Shown one piece after another: positions 40,901-49,298 of a DNA stretch of 64,000 bases; position 1 is the first letter of the stretch; each line of letters begins with the position of its first letter. A program made the translations under genes and the position numbers. The DNA is from Gavia stellata (lineage: Eukaryota > Chordata > Aves > Gaviiformes > Gaviidae): positions 31,552,687 to 31,616,686 of the forward strand of contig NC_082598.1 in assembly GCF_030936135.1 (NCBI RefSeq), written 5' to 3'. The notes beneath the pieces are model-generated. The model saw only the letters and a program-made list of their open reading frames with translations. It made no database searches and was not told the DNA's origin.

Positions 40901-43900
40901 CAGGAGAAGCAAGAGAGACGAGAGCTGGAGGACCAGAAGCGCCGGGAACAGGAAGAGCAGAGTCATCGGGAGTTAGAGGAGCAGAAAAGGCAAGAGCTAG
41001 AGGAGCAGAAGCATCAGGAATGGGAAGAGCAGAGGCGCATGGAGCTGGAGGAGAAACAGAGACAAGAGCTGGAGGAGCAGAAGAGGCTAGAGCTGGAAGA
41101 ATTAAGGCAACACGAGATTGAAAAACAGCGTCAAGAGGAAGAAGAAAGAAATTGGCTGGAGGAACAAAAAGAACTCAAGGAACAAAATAAGGAAGAAAAA
41201 CAGAGACAAGAGCTGGAAGAGAAAGAGCTTCAAGAAGCTGAGATAAAACTGAAGCAGGAGAAAGAAGCTGAGAGCCTCAAACAACAGAAGAAACAGGAGG
41301 AAAAAAGGCAGCATTGGAAGGAGAAAGGCGAAAAGACAGCTAAGGAACAACCCCAGCAAGTAATGGATAAGAAAAAGAAACGGGAAGAGCAGAGAAAACA
41401 CAAGCTCACAAAACAAATGCACATGGAAAGTGCAGAGGGTGTGCAACAAGATGAACTGAACCAGCAAAAGGAACAAGATGAACTGAACCAGCAAAAGGAA
41501 CAAAGTGAACAAGAATGGAACAAGCTGGAAGAGCAGAAGGTAGACACAGAAGAACAAAATCTTCAGCAAAACCAACAAGAAAAATCCTTGGAACAGCAAC
41601 AGGACAAGGATCAGTTGTGTTCTGGAGGGGCTGACAGGCATCCAGTAGAGGAGAAGCTCCAAGAAGGATCAAGAGCCCAAAACCTCAAGCAGCCAGAAAA
41701 AGGCAATAAACCAGCAGAAGAAGTCCTAGCCCAGAAACTGAAGAGAGAAGTTGAGGCTCAGGAACAAAAGCGAATAGGGGAAGAACTTAGGTGGCAAGAG
41801 GTAGATGAAAGACAAACTGCATCCAGACCCTTCACATTTCAAGTGTCTTCTGGAGATAAACAGATCATATTTCAGAAAGTAAATCTGAGTCCAGTCATGC
41901 CCATCAAAGGAGCAGGACTCTCTTCTCCATCCATCAAAGACTGCAGGATGCACACTTCCAGCAAGGGCTCTCATACACTCCCGTCATCTGTGTGTGTACC
42001 CCATACAGCTATTTTGGTTACTGGAGCACAGCTGTGTGGCACAGCAGTTAACTTGAACCAGATAAAGGACACAGCTTGTAAATCGTTACTTGGCTTAACG
42101 GAAGAAAGAAAAAATGTGGATATTCCTTCACCAGAGAAGGCCCAGAAAAAACCCCAGGATCCCAAACCCAGCAGCAGTAAAATGAAATATGCACAAGAGA
42201 CATTGAACAACCAGGCCGTACTAGCTGAGTGGGCTTCTATCCGTTCCAGGATCCTAAAGAACGCAGAAAACAGCAAATACAATGAGAGAGACCGAGTAAG
42301 TGTCTGCAGACACAGTGATGACTGGACACCCCGAGGACGGGGTGCTTCCCATGGCAACTTGAGGAAAACCCTCTCAGCAAATGCAAAGTTCTCAATAACA
42401 CCAGCGTGGCAGAAGTTTTCAGAAGCTTCAAAAAACAGTTCAGATGCTGAGAATCTAAGTGTGGCAAAAGGCAATGAAACAGTGGCTGTGGGAAGAACCA
42501 CTGGCTCATCCACTGATTTGAAGGAGGTTGTGGCTTCCACTTTTAAGGATAACTTAGCTGAAAAGGCTAAGGAGAAAATGGAAACCCATAGTGAAATGAC
42601 AGACAACACAGAAGGCTGTAAATTTGCAAAAGATCTTCCATCTTTCCTTGTTCCAAGTTTTCCTCATTCTCCAGGTAAAGAATTACCCCAGGCAGAACTG
42701 CTGGAAAATCAGCAGAATGACAGCATAAAAAAAGCAGATAAACCAGCACCAAATGGAGAAGAAAATGTTTCTCCTTTTGGGATAAAGTTACGAAGGACAA
42801 ACTACTCTTTACGTTTCCATTATGATCAACAGGCAGAGCAAAGGAAAAAGAAAAGATACAGTGCAGGAGATAGTTTTGATGGTGTGCCAGACCCACTTGT
42901 TACAACTGAAGGTGAGAAAGAATCCTCTGGTTTTGCTCCACAGGAGAGTACATCCCCTGGCATGGGGAGAGCAAACGTCCCTGGCATTTTAAAAGACTCA
43001 AAAGACTCTTCAATTACTGTGGTGGAGATTTCACCACCAGCGAGCACACCAGTGGTCCTACCAGCCACCGGCCAGAGTGCTTTACCCCCTCATGAGAAAC
43101 CAGCATGCAAGTCACTGGTCCCACAGAAACCTGCTTTAGCTCCAAAGCCCACCAGCCAGACACCACCATCATCTCCTCTTTCTAAAATGAACAGGTCAAA
43201 CCTAGCTGATACCCTAGGGCAAAGGTTGGTTAAAGCTGAATCAGACGGTGGCTGGAGAAAAGAAGGCAGAGCAAATGCAGTGCACCCCACACCATCCAAT
43301 GAATACAAAAATGAAGAGGAAGAAATCAGAGAAAAGAAGTCATTTTTCCCATCTATAAGTATTCCATGGAGAGAAAAAAATGACAAAAAGCCTGAGCCAT
43401 TGAAGAAAGGTATGTATTTTTCAAAGGTCATTTAGCTATTGTCTGCATTTCCAAAATTAGATACTTGAGGTCCAGAGGAAGACATTTGGTCTTAAGCTAT
43501 AATTTTTACCTGGCATGTTATTTGTGGAGCACCACTACTTTGCTTAGGGTTGTTTGAATGAATGGGACTTCCCGTCCCGACAATTTAATTCAGAAACACG
43601 TGAACTCGACGTGACCAGTGCAACCTGCTTAAGAAAGTTAATTTCAAGGAGTTAACTGAAGTTTGTGTGTTTTCCTTGGTAGAGATGTTACCTAGTTAGT
43701 CAGAGGATGGACTCTGTGTCCCATGTATAATGGTGTCATGAGAGCAGAGGGAATAATTTTTGTCATTTACATTATATTGTTTCTATTTTTTAGGGGAATA
43801 TTATCTAGCTTAAAAATATTAAAATCTAGGTCCCCTTATAGTGCTTATCCTGGGCAAATTCTCTATCTATCTAACCCAATATAGCTGGGCACAGGAGTCT

Positions 43901-46900
43901 GCATTTCAGAGGCACTCTTCAGTAATAGAAACAATTACAGCAGCCATAGTGGCTCTTCAGAGGAGAGTTGAAAGCCCCTGTGTCCTGAAATAGCATTCTG
44001 TACAAGAGGAAAAATTGCCCTTTCAGCGTAAGGACACTGAAAAGAGCAAGGCAGGAATTCAGCATTTAATTGGGAAATCCCAATTTTTTTCCATTCTTGA
44101 ATTTTGCAAGCATCACGACACTTCTAAAATTGTATCTCAGTGGAACTGCTGCTTACTTTTTACAATTTTTTACACTTACTCCTTTCACTTCCATTTTTAA
44201 ATGAGGGTTTAGGGAAACTAGTTGGAGGCACAGCTGCTGGCCTGGGAGAGCAGGGCCCGGGCCAGTTGAGGGTTTCTGTGCTCACTGAGCTCCGCAGGAG
44301 GCCCTTTGCACTCAGTGCTGCTCCCTGCCACTCACAGCTCTATGCTGGGTGCTAGCCCGAATTTCATGAAGGGTACAGGAAGTCAAACACTCCAGTGGCG
44401 ATTTAAAAAAAAAACATTTTTTTAAGAGGGGCTGCATTTACAGGAGTACGTAATTTCAGCCCCCATCTTTTGGCTGAATTTTGGACACTCTTCTTCCCTT
44501 AAATACGGCTGGAAAACCAGGGAACTGCAATACCTAGTAGTTTTTCATCCCTTTCATCAGCGGTATAAAAAGTCAATGCATATGTATCACTTTTACTTAA
44601 ATATCTCATGTGGTGGCAGTATTAGGTAGTAAATTAGGCTATAGCTCTGAGAGTCTGGGCTAGGCTTTTTCACAAAAAAGGATAAATTTGGACAGCTGTA
44701 TGAGTGTGTTGAATTAGGTCTTATTCTTGAGTCATAAAAACTGTTTCAGGTTTTGACCTACAGTCCAGGAAGGTCTGTGAATGGCATGGCATTCAATGGG
44801 CTTAGCTCCAGAGTCTTCACAAGGTAGAGAAGTTGCACTGGTTTGCTTGAGACAAGAGATGTGCATTAGTTAATCAACTCTTTTCATGTTTTCTTTCAGA
44901 AAAACCTGTCCTCCAGAGCAGGCACTCTTTAGATGGCTCTAAATTCATGGAGAAAGTTGAAACTTCACAACCACTTTGGATTACATTAGCGCTGCAAAAG
45001 CAAAAGGGGTTTCGTGAGCAGCAAGCTACAAGGGAAGAGAGGAGACAAGCCAGAGAGGCGAAGCAAGCAGAGAAGCTGGCTAAAGAAAATGTAAACAATC
45101 TTTAGAAACCTGCTCATTAGAAATACTGATACCATAAGTATAAATGTTAGCCAGTTTTATTATGTGGAAGGGAGGTTTTTTTATGTTTGGTTTGTAAGAT
45201 TTCATAAAAGCTAAAATGACAGTGAGTAAAAAGTATTCTGAAAGTCTGGAGTTCCCTTTTGCAAAACTGAGACCTCCAGGAGAAAATACGGTGCAATAGT
45301 GTGACAATTTTAGTGTAAACTCTGATGCCTTAATATCAGGTGGTAGTGAATGGCAATCACTAGCACAACCACTGTGCAGATGATGGAACAGAAAAATTGT
45401 ATGCAACGTGGTTCTTTCAAAGTTGAGTAAATAAGATGTTAAGGCTTAATGCTCGTGCAATAACAGCTGGGATACTCATTTATAGGTGAATATAGGTGAA
45501 TACTAGTTAAGTTTGAATTTATTTTTCTCGTAGCATGTATTATTTGGATAAGATGTAGATGAATGAAAGAAATGAACCGTCATGTAAAACATCCAAATGC
45601 CTAAAGCAGACACTGAATTCAAGTATCACTTCTTTCCTGTTCTCTAAATAGCTGTTTACTATCCATGGTTTTCTATTAGTAAGAAAAACACTTCTACTTA
45701 CAGTACAGAGGTGATGCTACACAGTGATGCTGTATATAGATACCGCAGATGGTAAAAAGGGATAACTAAGTATATTTTGATGTTTGTTATGACACACAAA
45801 TTTCTGATGGACGCATGCATAATTACAGACATAGATAATTGGCGGAAGAAAACAGCAGTGGGCGTGAAGTTGCCCATAGATACACACTGTGTTTCAGTGC
45901 TGTATTTAACAGGTAGGGCTGGCTCAAACTGTTCAATATTTTGACTGAAATGACAACATGACAAATTTAACTTTGTGGGTTTTTTTTTTACAGTCCATAA
46001 TGACTCTTAGTTTAAGAAGTATTGGAGTGGTTTGATCCTTTGCCAAAAAGGAAGGTTAAGGAAAGGACAGGTGATGAATGAAAGCATCAAGTGTGACATC
46101 TCTTACTTGTAGCCATTACATGACAGATTGTTTCTCATTTAGCAGTTTTTCTTCTCTGTTCCAGGCTGCTGTAAGTAATCAGTCAGATAATAAAAGCAGC
46201 AGCAGCAAAACAAGCACACTGCAGAAATCTACAACTCAAGAAGGGGAGAAGAAAATTGAGACTGCTGTGTCAAGACTAGAAAGAAGGGAACAGCTAAAAA
46301 AGTCAAACACCCTTCCAACTTCTGTGACAGGTACAGTGAGAGATTCATATTTACAGTAGGAATGATGCACTTCAGAAATGGTATTACATGTTTTTGAGAA
46401 AGTGAATGAATGATTTTTTTCTCCTATACTACCCCTAGAATTGCAAATGCATTTGCTTTCAGCAAGGAGCAAGGCAGCTTGTCCCAGTCTCATGTGCTGG
46501 CCATTACGCTGGATGTACATAATTTTAACAGGTTTTTAAAGATGGACTACTGCATTTGCTTAGAAATGCCCTAGTTCAAGTTAAAAAAAAATTCGTCTGT
46601 CTCCCCAAGCCATATCCAACAGTATTTGTAGAACACGACTACTGCACATTAGGGGGATTTGATTTACTGCAAATTGCAATTGCAGTACTGTTTTACCTTT
46701 AGGTTGGGGGTTAGCTCAGAGGGGGAATGATACTTAACTTCTACAAAGTGTATTTGTGTAGGAAATGAGGCATATTGTGTTCCCACCCACCCCAGTTTGC
46801 CAAGGAGAAAACCTCACTCCAGAATATTTGGAATTCGTATTCTTGTTTCATTCAAAAACACAAAAACTCATCAATACAGTTGAAGGTAGCCTGTCACTTT

Positions 46901-49298
46901 GAATTTAGGACTTCTCCGTCCCAGTCAAGTATTTGGTATGGAAGGTTGGAACCAGAACCTACTACCTTATCTGTCACTTTAGTCAAACTAAACCAATTAC
47001 ATATTCAAAAGGCAGGCACATTAAAATAAATACTTCCCCAAAGGCATAATAGTTTGGGGTGGTGTAAGGTGGTTGTTGAAATAGAGACTTGCCTGATATT
47101 TCTGTAGGCAACATTAGTCCTAGGCAAAAGGTTTTGGAGAAGAGTACAGATCGGTGTCGAAGAAACCTTTTTACAAGTTGCACAGTAAATAGTGTGTGCT
47201 TCTTGGAAAGTAAATCCACGTATCAGCTGAATCTATTCAGTACCACTCCAAGCCAAGAACTATGGAAAGCAACTATTGAAAGCCATGAGGTAATTCATTG
47301 ATGTGATCTGTAATAGTAAAGGCTAATGCAGTGCTACTTCTACATTACAGACTGTTCCAAGCTGAGCAACCCCTGCGCATGCCTATGTTCAGTTGGTTCA
47401 GCAACTGCATGTCCACACTGCAGCTGCACACCAGCGCAGATATCCCTGAGAACTTGTTTTACTTGCAGCATCATGGGTTGGACTAGATGGTCTTTAAAGG
47501 TCCCTTCCAACCCAAACCAGATTGCCCATAGATTGCCCAAAACTTTCCTGCTGCCTGTTAGCCTGCTTTCAGTGTCCAAACTGGCTTTGGAGGTGGGCAG
47601 CTGGAGAAGCTTTACAGCATTCCTGACAACCTGTAACAGGGCTCTTTTGCAGCCCTACCCCAAAAGATTCATGAGTGTGAACCCAATTATCCTTGGTCAG
47701 TCTGTCTGCACTAGAATGAGAGTTTCGGGAGGAAATTTTGAGTTACCTAAAGTGAAAGCATAGAACTGTGTTGGCCCTAAAGGAAATAGTGACTGGATTT
47801 CTGTGTGATTGCTGGTTACATTTGGAGTCAGGTAGCCATTACCAATTACACAAATATACTATATACAAGTATTTGTTTATTATGGATGATGACACTGATT
47901 TGGGTTTCCCACAATTAGGAGAGCATTTAAGGCAGAAGACCAGGCTAGAACATGTTTAAAGTAAGAATTTTCTGAGTCCTCCTCTAAGGACATTAAGAAA
48001 ACACCCAAAACTTGAAGAAGTTGGTATATTTCAGACTTGCACTTCAGTCTTGTACAACAGGAACTGATAAGAGGGTGTAACCTTTAAAATAGCATAAATT
48101 ACCATAACATTTAAAATAATTAGCTTTTCAAAGTGTCTGTCTACAGCAATAGCTGCTACTACTGTTCATTTACTTATAGCTAAAAATACATGATTAAAGA
48201 TATATTAAAAACAGTTTTTGCCATCCATGCAATTTTAAAGCTTTTTAAAACATTCAAAACCTGAAAATGAAATGCAACTAGAAGTAATTTGAACTGAATA
48301 TGAATATTTAACAAAAAAAGCTTTTTGGCTTATAAAAAATAACACATGTAAGGGGAAGATTAGTGAGGAGTTATTTTGTAACTAAGATTTTTAGAGTTAC
48401 TCCATCGGTTTCAAATAGGACTCATTTCTATGCAGGCTGCCTTCAAGGGCATTCACTATCTCAGAATTAAATAATCTTCCCACTCAACTTCTACAATATA
48501 CTTCTACAGTTGTGCTCTGTAAAGTTGCTTTTTAGAAATCAGTTGCTTATTCAACACGTTTTCTTGCTGAGACAGCTGTTTGTCTTAAATATACTATTTT
48601 AAAGAAAATGTGACAAACAGCTATTGGAGAAAGCTGGTTCATTTCTTCAGGGTAGTCTCATGGGAGTGGTTAACTGAGGCAGAAAACTATAGGACTGCTT
48701 TCTTCTCTGTGCTTATTTAAGAACTCTAATCTGAAGAGGCAATCTAAATCCTACTGAATACAGTTGGGTCACATGTGTTCAGCAGCTGCATTACCAAAAA
48801 AAAAAAAAAAAAAATCCAGCTTTATTTCTCATTGTTTGCTACATTGCAGATGTAATTAAAATAGTTCATGTAAAGAAGACGACTGGCAAATTGGAAATGT
48901 TTTCTCTGGATCTCACAGAGACTGAAAATTTTGTCCCTATTTTTGTGAGTTCCATTACTTGGAGTGACCGCTGAAAAAGGAAACGCAGCTCCTCCTAACT
49001 TGATTATTTTGCTAATACAATAAAAAGTAAGATTTAACTAAAAGGGTTGGAAGTGAAATCTCTAGAATCCTGCAACAAAGTACAAGGTTCAACTAACGTT
49101 TTTTTTTCTCTTCCCCTCCCTACCCCATCAAAAACAGTGGAAATTTCAGATTCTGTTCCGTCAACCCCACTGGCAAAGGAGGTCGCCAAGAGATTCTCTA
49201 CACCTGATGCTAACCCTGTGTCAACAGAACCAGCCTGGCTTGCATTAGCCAAGAGGAAAGCAAAAGCCTGGAGTGACTGCCCACAGATCATAAAGTAA
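7814..49298 (+). CDS. CRACD: CRACD (KIAA1211), capping protein inhibiting regulator of actin dynamics; nine-exon coding region, 5' incomplete
   Basis: The joined exons are 7814-7982, 23452-23587, 34420-34584, 37123-37191, 38479-38661, 40328-43409, 44900-45090, 46165-46330 and 49138-49298. Every junction has AG/GT borders and compatible phase. The product is 1,378 residues from the Met at 23468, against about 1,233 in human; the excess is mainly the Glu-rich middle. Known family role: a cytoplasmic protein that binds actin capping protein (CAPZ) and blocks it, favouring filament growth; it is reported as an epithelial tumour suppressor in human. Recognition rests on the start [16 protein letters not shown], the block [11 protein letters not shown], the block [16 protein letters not shown] and the end [13 protein letters not shown]. 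The first exon starts within a codon, so at least one more coding exon lies upstream and was not found; no promoter is visible. Identity is very secure; the 5' end is open. Confidence 0.95.
8663..8740 (+). repeat. A/C-rich low-complexity tract
   Basis: About 78 bases are almost only A and C on the plus strand (for example aaaccaaatcaaaccaaaac, aacaacaacaaaaaaccc). No clear repeat unit. Strand-asymmetric simple sequence. Confidence 0.7.
8766..8822 (-). repeat. MIR-like ancient SINE relic
   Basis: AACTGAAAGTCTCAGAGAGG followed by TTAGTTGACTCCTGAGCAAA matches the reverse MIR core GAAACTGAGGCTCAGAGAGG, TTAAGTGACTTGCCCAAGG with few changes. Confidence 0.5.
12768..13136 (+). mobile_element. CR1 LINE 3' fragment
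   Basis: It starts at TTCAGTCTGGAGAAGAGG and follows the same path as the element at 31499-31878 through the SQVT and RFRLD-equivalent regions. Small deletions break the frame. It ends with TGGACTTGATGATCTTACAG, TTTTCCAACCTTAGTGATT and a single degraded tail unit. It is older than the 30.8-kb copy. The limits are good to about 10 bases. Confidence 0.93.
15955..16440. repeat. GC-rich segment with diverged internal repeats, unidentified
   Basis: The segment is clearly richer in G+C than its flanks. A block at 16161-16200 (gagccagggagtcagtctgt, aggtcaggatcag) recurs in altered form at 16242-16285 (caagccaggaaatcggtctg, gaggtctggatcaa), about 81 bases later. It may be an old satellite-like or SINE-derived piece. 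I cannot name a family. Confidence 0.4.
23452..23587 (+). CDS. CRACD: CRACD exon with the conventional start Met
   Basis: The acceptor is ttttttccAG and the donor is CTTCAG|gtaaga. The exon completes Arg from the previous exon and then reads SSHYS before the Met at 23468. It then encodes [15 protein letters not shown]... to KVKTLQ, ending in phase 0. This is the most conserved N-terminal block of the family and the annotated start in human. Transcripts with the upstream exon read through this Met, so it can be either the start or an internal residue. Confidence 0.95.
26533..26576. repeat. Imperfect inverted repeat, 13-bp arms
   Basis: GTGTGAGAAGTCA (26533-26545) pairs with TGACTTCTCGCAC (26564-26576) with one mismatch, around an 18-base loop. 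It lies in the 23.6-34.4 kb CRACD intron. Confidence 0.65.
27987..28035 (+). repeat. 30-bp tandem duplication, partial second copy
   Basis: GCTTCCATTTTCCTTACTC occurs at 27987-28005 and, unchanged, at 28017-28035, a 30-base period. It is a simple recent duplication within the CRACD intron. Confidence 0.8.
29853..29889. repeat. Perfect inverted repeat, 14-bp arms, 9-base loop
   Basis: GTTTACCTCATCCC (29853-29866) faces GGGATGAGGTAAAC (29876-29889) around CATTACCTT. Each arm carries a forkhead-type core (TGTTTAC on the left, GTAAAC on the right). No function is known. Confidence 0.8.
30784..31878 (+). mobile_element. CR1 LINE, 5'-truncated, with open reverse transcriptase C-terminal ORF
   Basis: An ORF of 331 codons (30793-31788) has reverse transcriptase blocks [11 protein letters not shown] (motif B) and KFADDTKLG, the YxDD-type motif C with its catalytic Asp pair, then the CR1 C-terminal region ([36 protein letters not shown]). 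The 3' end runs through the typical TTGGACTTGATGATCTTAAA and TTTTCCAACCTAAACAG to two ATTCTATG-type tail units ending at about 31878. The upstream reverse transcriptase and endonuclease parts are missing, so it cannot move itself. The intact frame indicates a fairly young copy. It lies in a CRACD intron, sense to the gene. The 5' limit is approximate. Confidence 0.95.
34420..34584 (+). CDS. CRACD: CRACD exon, residues 41-95
   Basis: The acceptor is cttgtttttCAG and the donor is AATAAA|gtaagc; the length is 55 codons, phase 0 at both ends. It encodes [13 protein letters not shown], matching the conserved QQLGKNIKFGQ of the family. An acidic stretch follows ([20 protein letters not shown]) that ends DSGNK. 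The polypyrimidine tract before the acceptor is long and strong. No recognised catalytic motif. Confidence 0.93.
34585..37122 (+). other. CRACD: CRACD intron, 2.5 kb
   Basis: No gene or recognised repeat. 35.1-35.5 kb is somewhat GC-richer, with overlapping chance frames on both strands. Confidence 0.85.
37123..37191 (+). CDS. CRACD: CRACD short exon, residues 96-118
   Basis: A 69-bp exon of 23 codons, phase 0 at both ends, with acceptor gttttctAG and donor GAAAAG|gtaaca. It encodes [20 protein letters not shown] then EEK, aligning with the human SSDTPSSLSPLNLPGAGSEM. Its length divides by three, so it could be skipped without a frameshift. It falls below usual ORF-length cut-offs and was found from phase and similarity. 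Confidence 0.88.
37192..38478 (+). other. CRACD: CRACD intron, 1.3 kb
   Basis: AT-rich, with the (TTTA)n microsatellite near its 3' end. Nothing else is seen. Confidence 0.88.
38406..38430 (+). repeat. (TTTA)n microsatellite
   Basis: About five to six TATT/TTTA units lie 50 bases upstream of the 38479 CRACD exon. The copy number is likely to vary. Confidence 0.85.
38479..38661 (+). CDS. CRACD: CRACD exon, residues 119-179, with an RPK capping-protein-interaction-like segment
   Basis: Acceptor acaaacAG, donor ACAAAG|gtattg, 61 codons, phase 0 at both ends. It encodes [14 protein letters not shown], then [30 protein letters not shown] and a basic end. This is one of the best conserved blocks of CRACD. 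The SRPKR core resembles the RPK centre of CPI motifs (LxHxTxxRPK) that bind capping protein in CARMIL, CD2AP and CKIP-1, which fits the gene's known partner. The assignment of this particular motif is inference. Confidence 0.93.
38662..40327 (+). other. CRACD: CRACD intron, 1.7 kb
   Basis: Unique sequence with a poly(A) run near 40210. No exon or transposon is recognised. Confidence 0.88.
40328..43409 (+). CDS. CRACD: CRACD giant exon, residues 180-1206, with Glu-rich helical array and conserved C-terminal blocks
   Basis: The acceptor is cccaattttAG and the donor is AAAG|gtatgt. The exon holds 1,027 codons plus one base. The open frame runs from the acceptor through 40541 without a stop. 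About residues 230-660 are rich in Glu, Gln, Lys and Arg with almost no Pro or Gly, typical of a long single alpha-helix or coiled coil, and include 16-residue tandem units. Less biased sequence follows with conserved islands: [47 protein letters not shown] (about residue 812), [30 protein letters not shown] (about residue 995) and the Pro-rich [15 protein letters not shown], a possible SH3 ligand. The long antisense frames here are shadows of the biased codons. Confidence 0.95.
40772..41155 (+). repeat. CRACD: Coding tandem repeat of about 48 bp (16 residues), about eight units
   Basis: Within the giant exon, units start at 40772, 40820, 40868, 40916, 40964, 41012, 41060 and 41108, all in frame. 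The first two are nearly identical ([16 protein letters not shown] against [16 protein letters not shown]). Later units drift but keep the xRELEEQK core, and some show a half-unit period of eight residues. The near identity of the first units suggests recent slippage or unequal crossing-over, so copy number may vary. Confidence 0.85.
41450..41503 (+). repeat. CRACD: Coding 27-bp perfect tandem duplication (DELNQQKEQ twice)
   Basis: Two head-to-tail copies, 41450-41476 and 41477-41503, encode DELNQQKEQ twice at about residues 554-571. No base difference is visible between them, so the duplication is recent or actively homogenised. It keeps the frame and extends the helical region by nine residues. 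Confidence 0.9.
43410..44899 (+). other. CRACD: CRACD intron, 1.5 kb
   Basis: Unique sequence with a short GC-rich island at about 44220-44350. No exon is recognised. Confidence 0.88.
44900..45090 (+). CDS. CRACD: CRACD exon, residues 1207-1270
   Basis: The acceptor is gttttctttCAG and the donor is GAAAAT|gtaaac. Two bases complete the Glu begun at 43409, followed by 63 codons. It encodes [40 protein letters not shown] and a basic/acidic helix ([20 protein letters not shown]). The [12 protein letters not shown] block is nearly invariant in this family and resembles the actin- or capping-related C-terminal blocks shared with CRACDL. Confidence 0.94.
45091..46164 (+). other. CRACD: CRACD intron, 1.1 kb
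   Basis: AT-rich. The only repeat is a double 10-mer (tataggtgaa) at 45481-45500. Confidence 0.88.
46165..46330 (+). CDS. CRACD: CRACD exon, residues 1271-1325
   Basis: The acceptor is ctctgttccAG and the donor is GACAG|gtacag; 55 codons plus one base. The first half is low-complexity Ser/Lys ([15 protein letters not shown]). The second half is the conserved [20 protein letters not shown] then TSVT. The start of the exon is the variable part between species, so the exact acceptor is a little less certain than the rest. Confidence 0.92.
47473..47522 (+). mobile_element. Very short CR1 3'-end fragment
   Basis: About 50 bases, TGGGTTGGACTAGATGGTCT then TTAAAGGTCCCTTCCAACCC, match the conserved 3' end of another CR1 subfamily from the two larger copies. 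The usual ATTCTATG tail is absent; instead AGATTGCCCAT occurs twice next to it. It lies in the last CRACD intron. Confidence 0.75.
48796..48814 (+). repeat. Poly(A) tract
   Basis: An uninterrupted run of A in the last CRACD intron. No retroposed sequence is recognised in front of it. Confidence 0.7.
49138..49298 (+). CDS. CRACD: CRACD terminal coding exon with stop
   Basis: The acceptor is catcaaaaaCAG. Two bases complete Val, then [40 protein letters not shown] and [12 protein letters not shown], ending at TAA 49296-49298. The C-terminus is essentially identical to that of mammals. The [14 protein letters not shown] segment looks like an amphipathic WH2-like or capping-related motif, but that is only a resemblance. 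Confidence 0.95.

Larger units (their letters stand above)
46331..49137 (+). other. CRACD: CRACD last intron, 2.8 kb
   Basis: Contains an exon-like ORF (47108-47289), the CR1 end at 47473 and the poly(A) run at 48796. Otherwise AT-rich unique sequence. Confidence 0.85.

Noticed and set aside
41102-41662. 186-codon Leu/Phe-rich minus-strand ORF
   Set aside because: Antisense of the GAG/CAG/AAG-rich CRACD array, which reads as Leu/Phe/Ser codons; not a membrane protein gene.
41971-42609. 212-codon minus-strand ORF
   Set aside because: Antisense of conserved CRACD coding sequence; no splice or promoter support.
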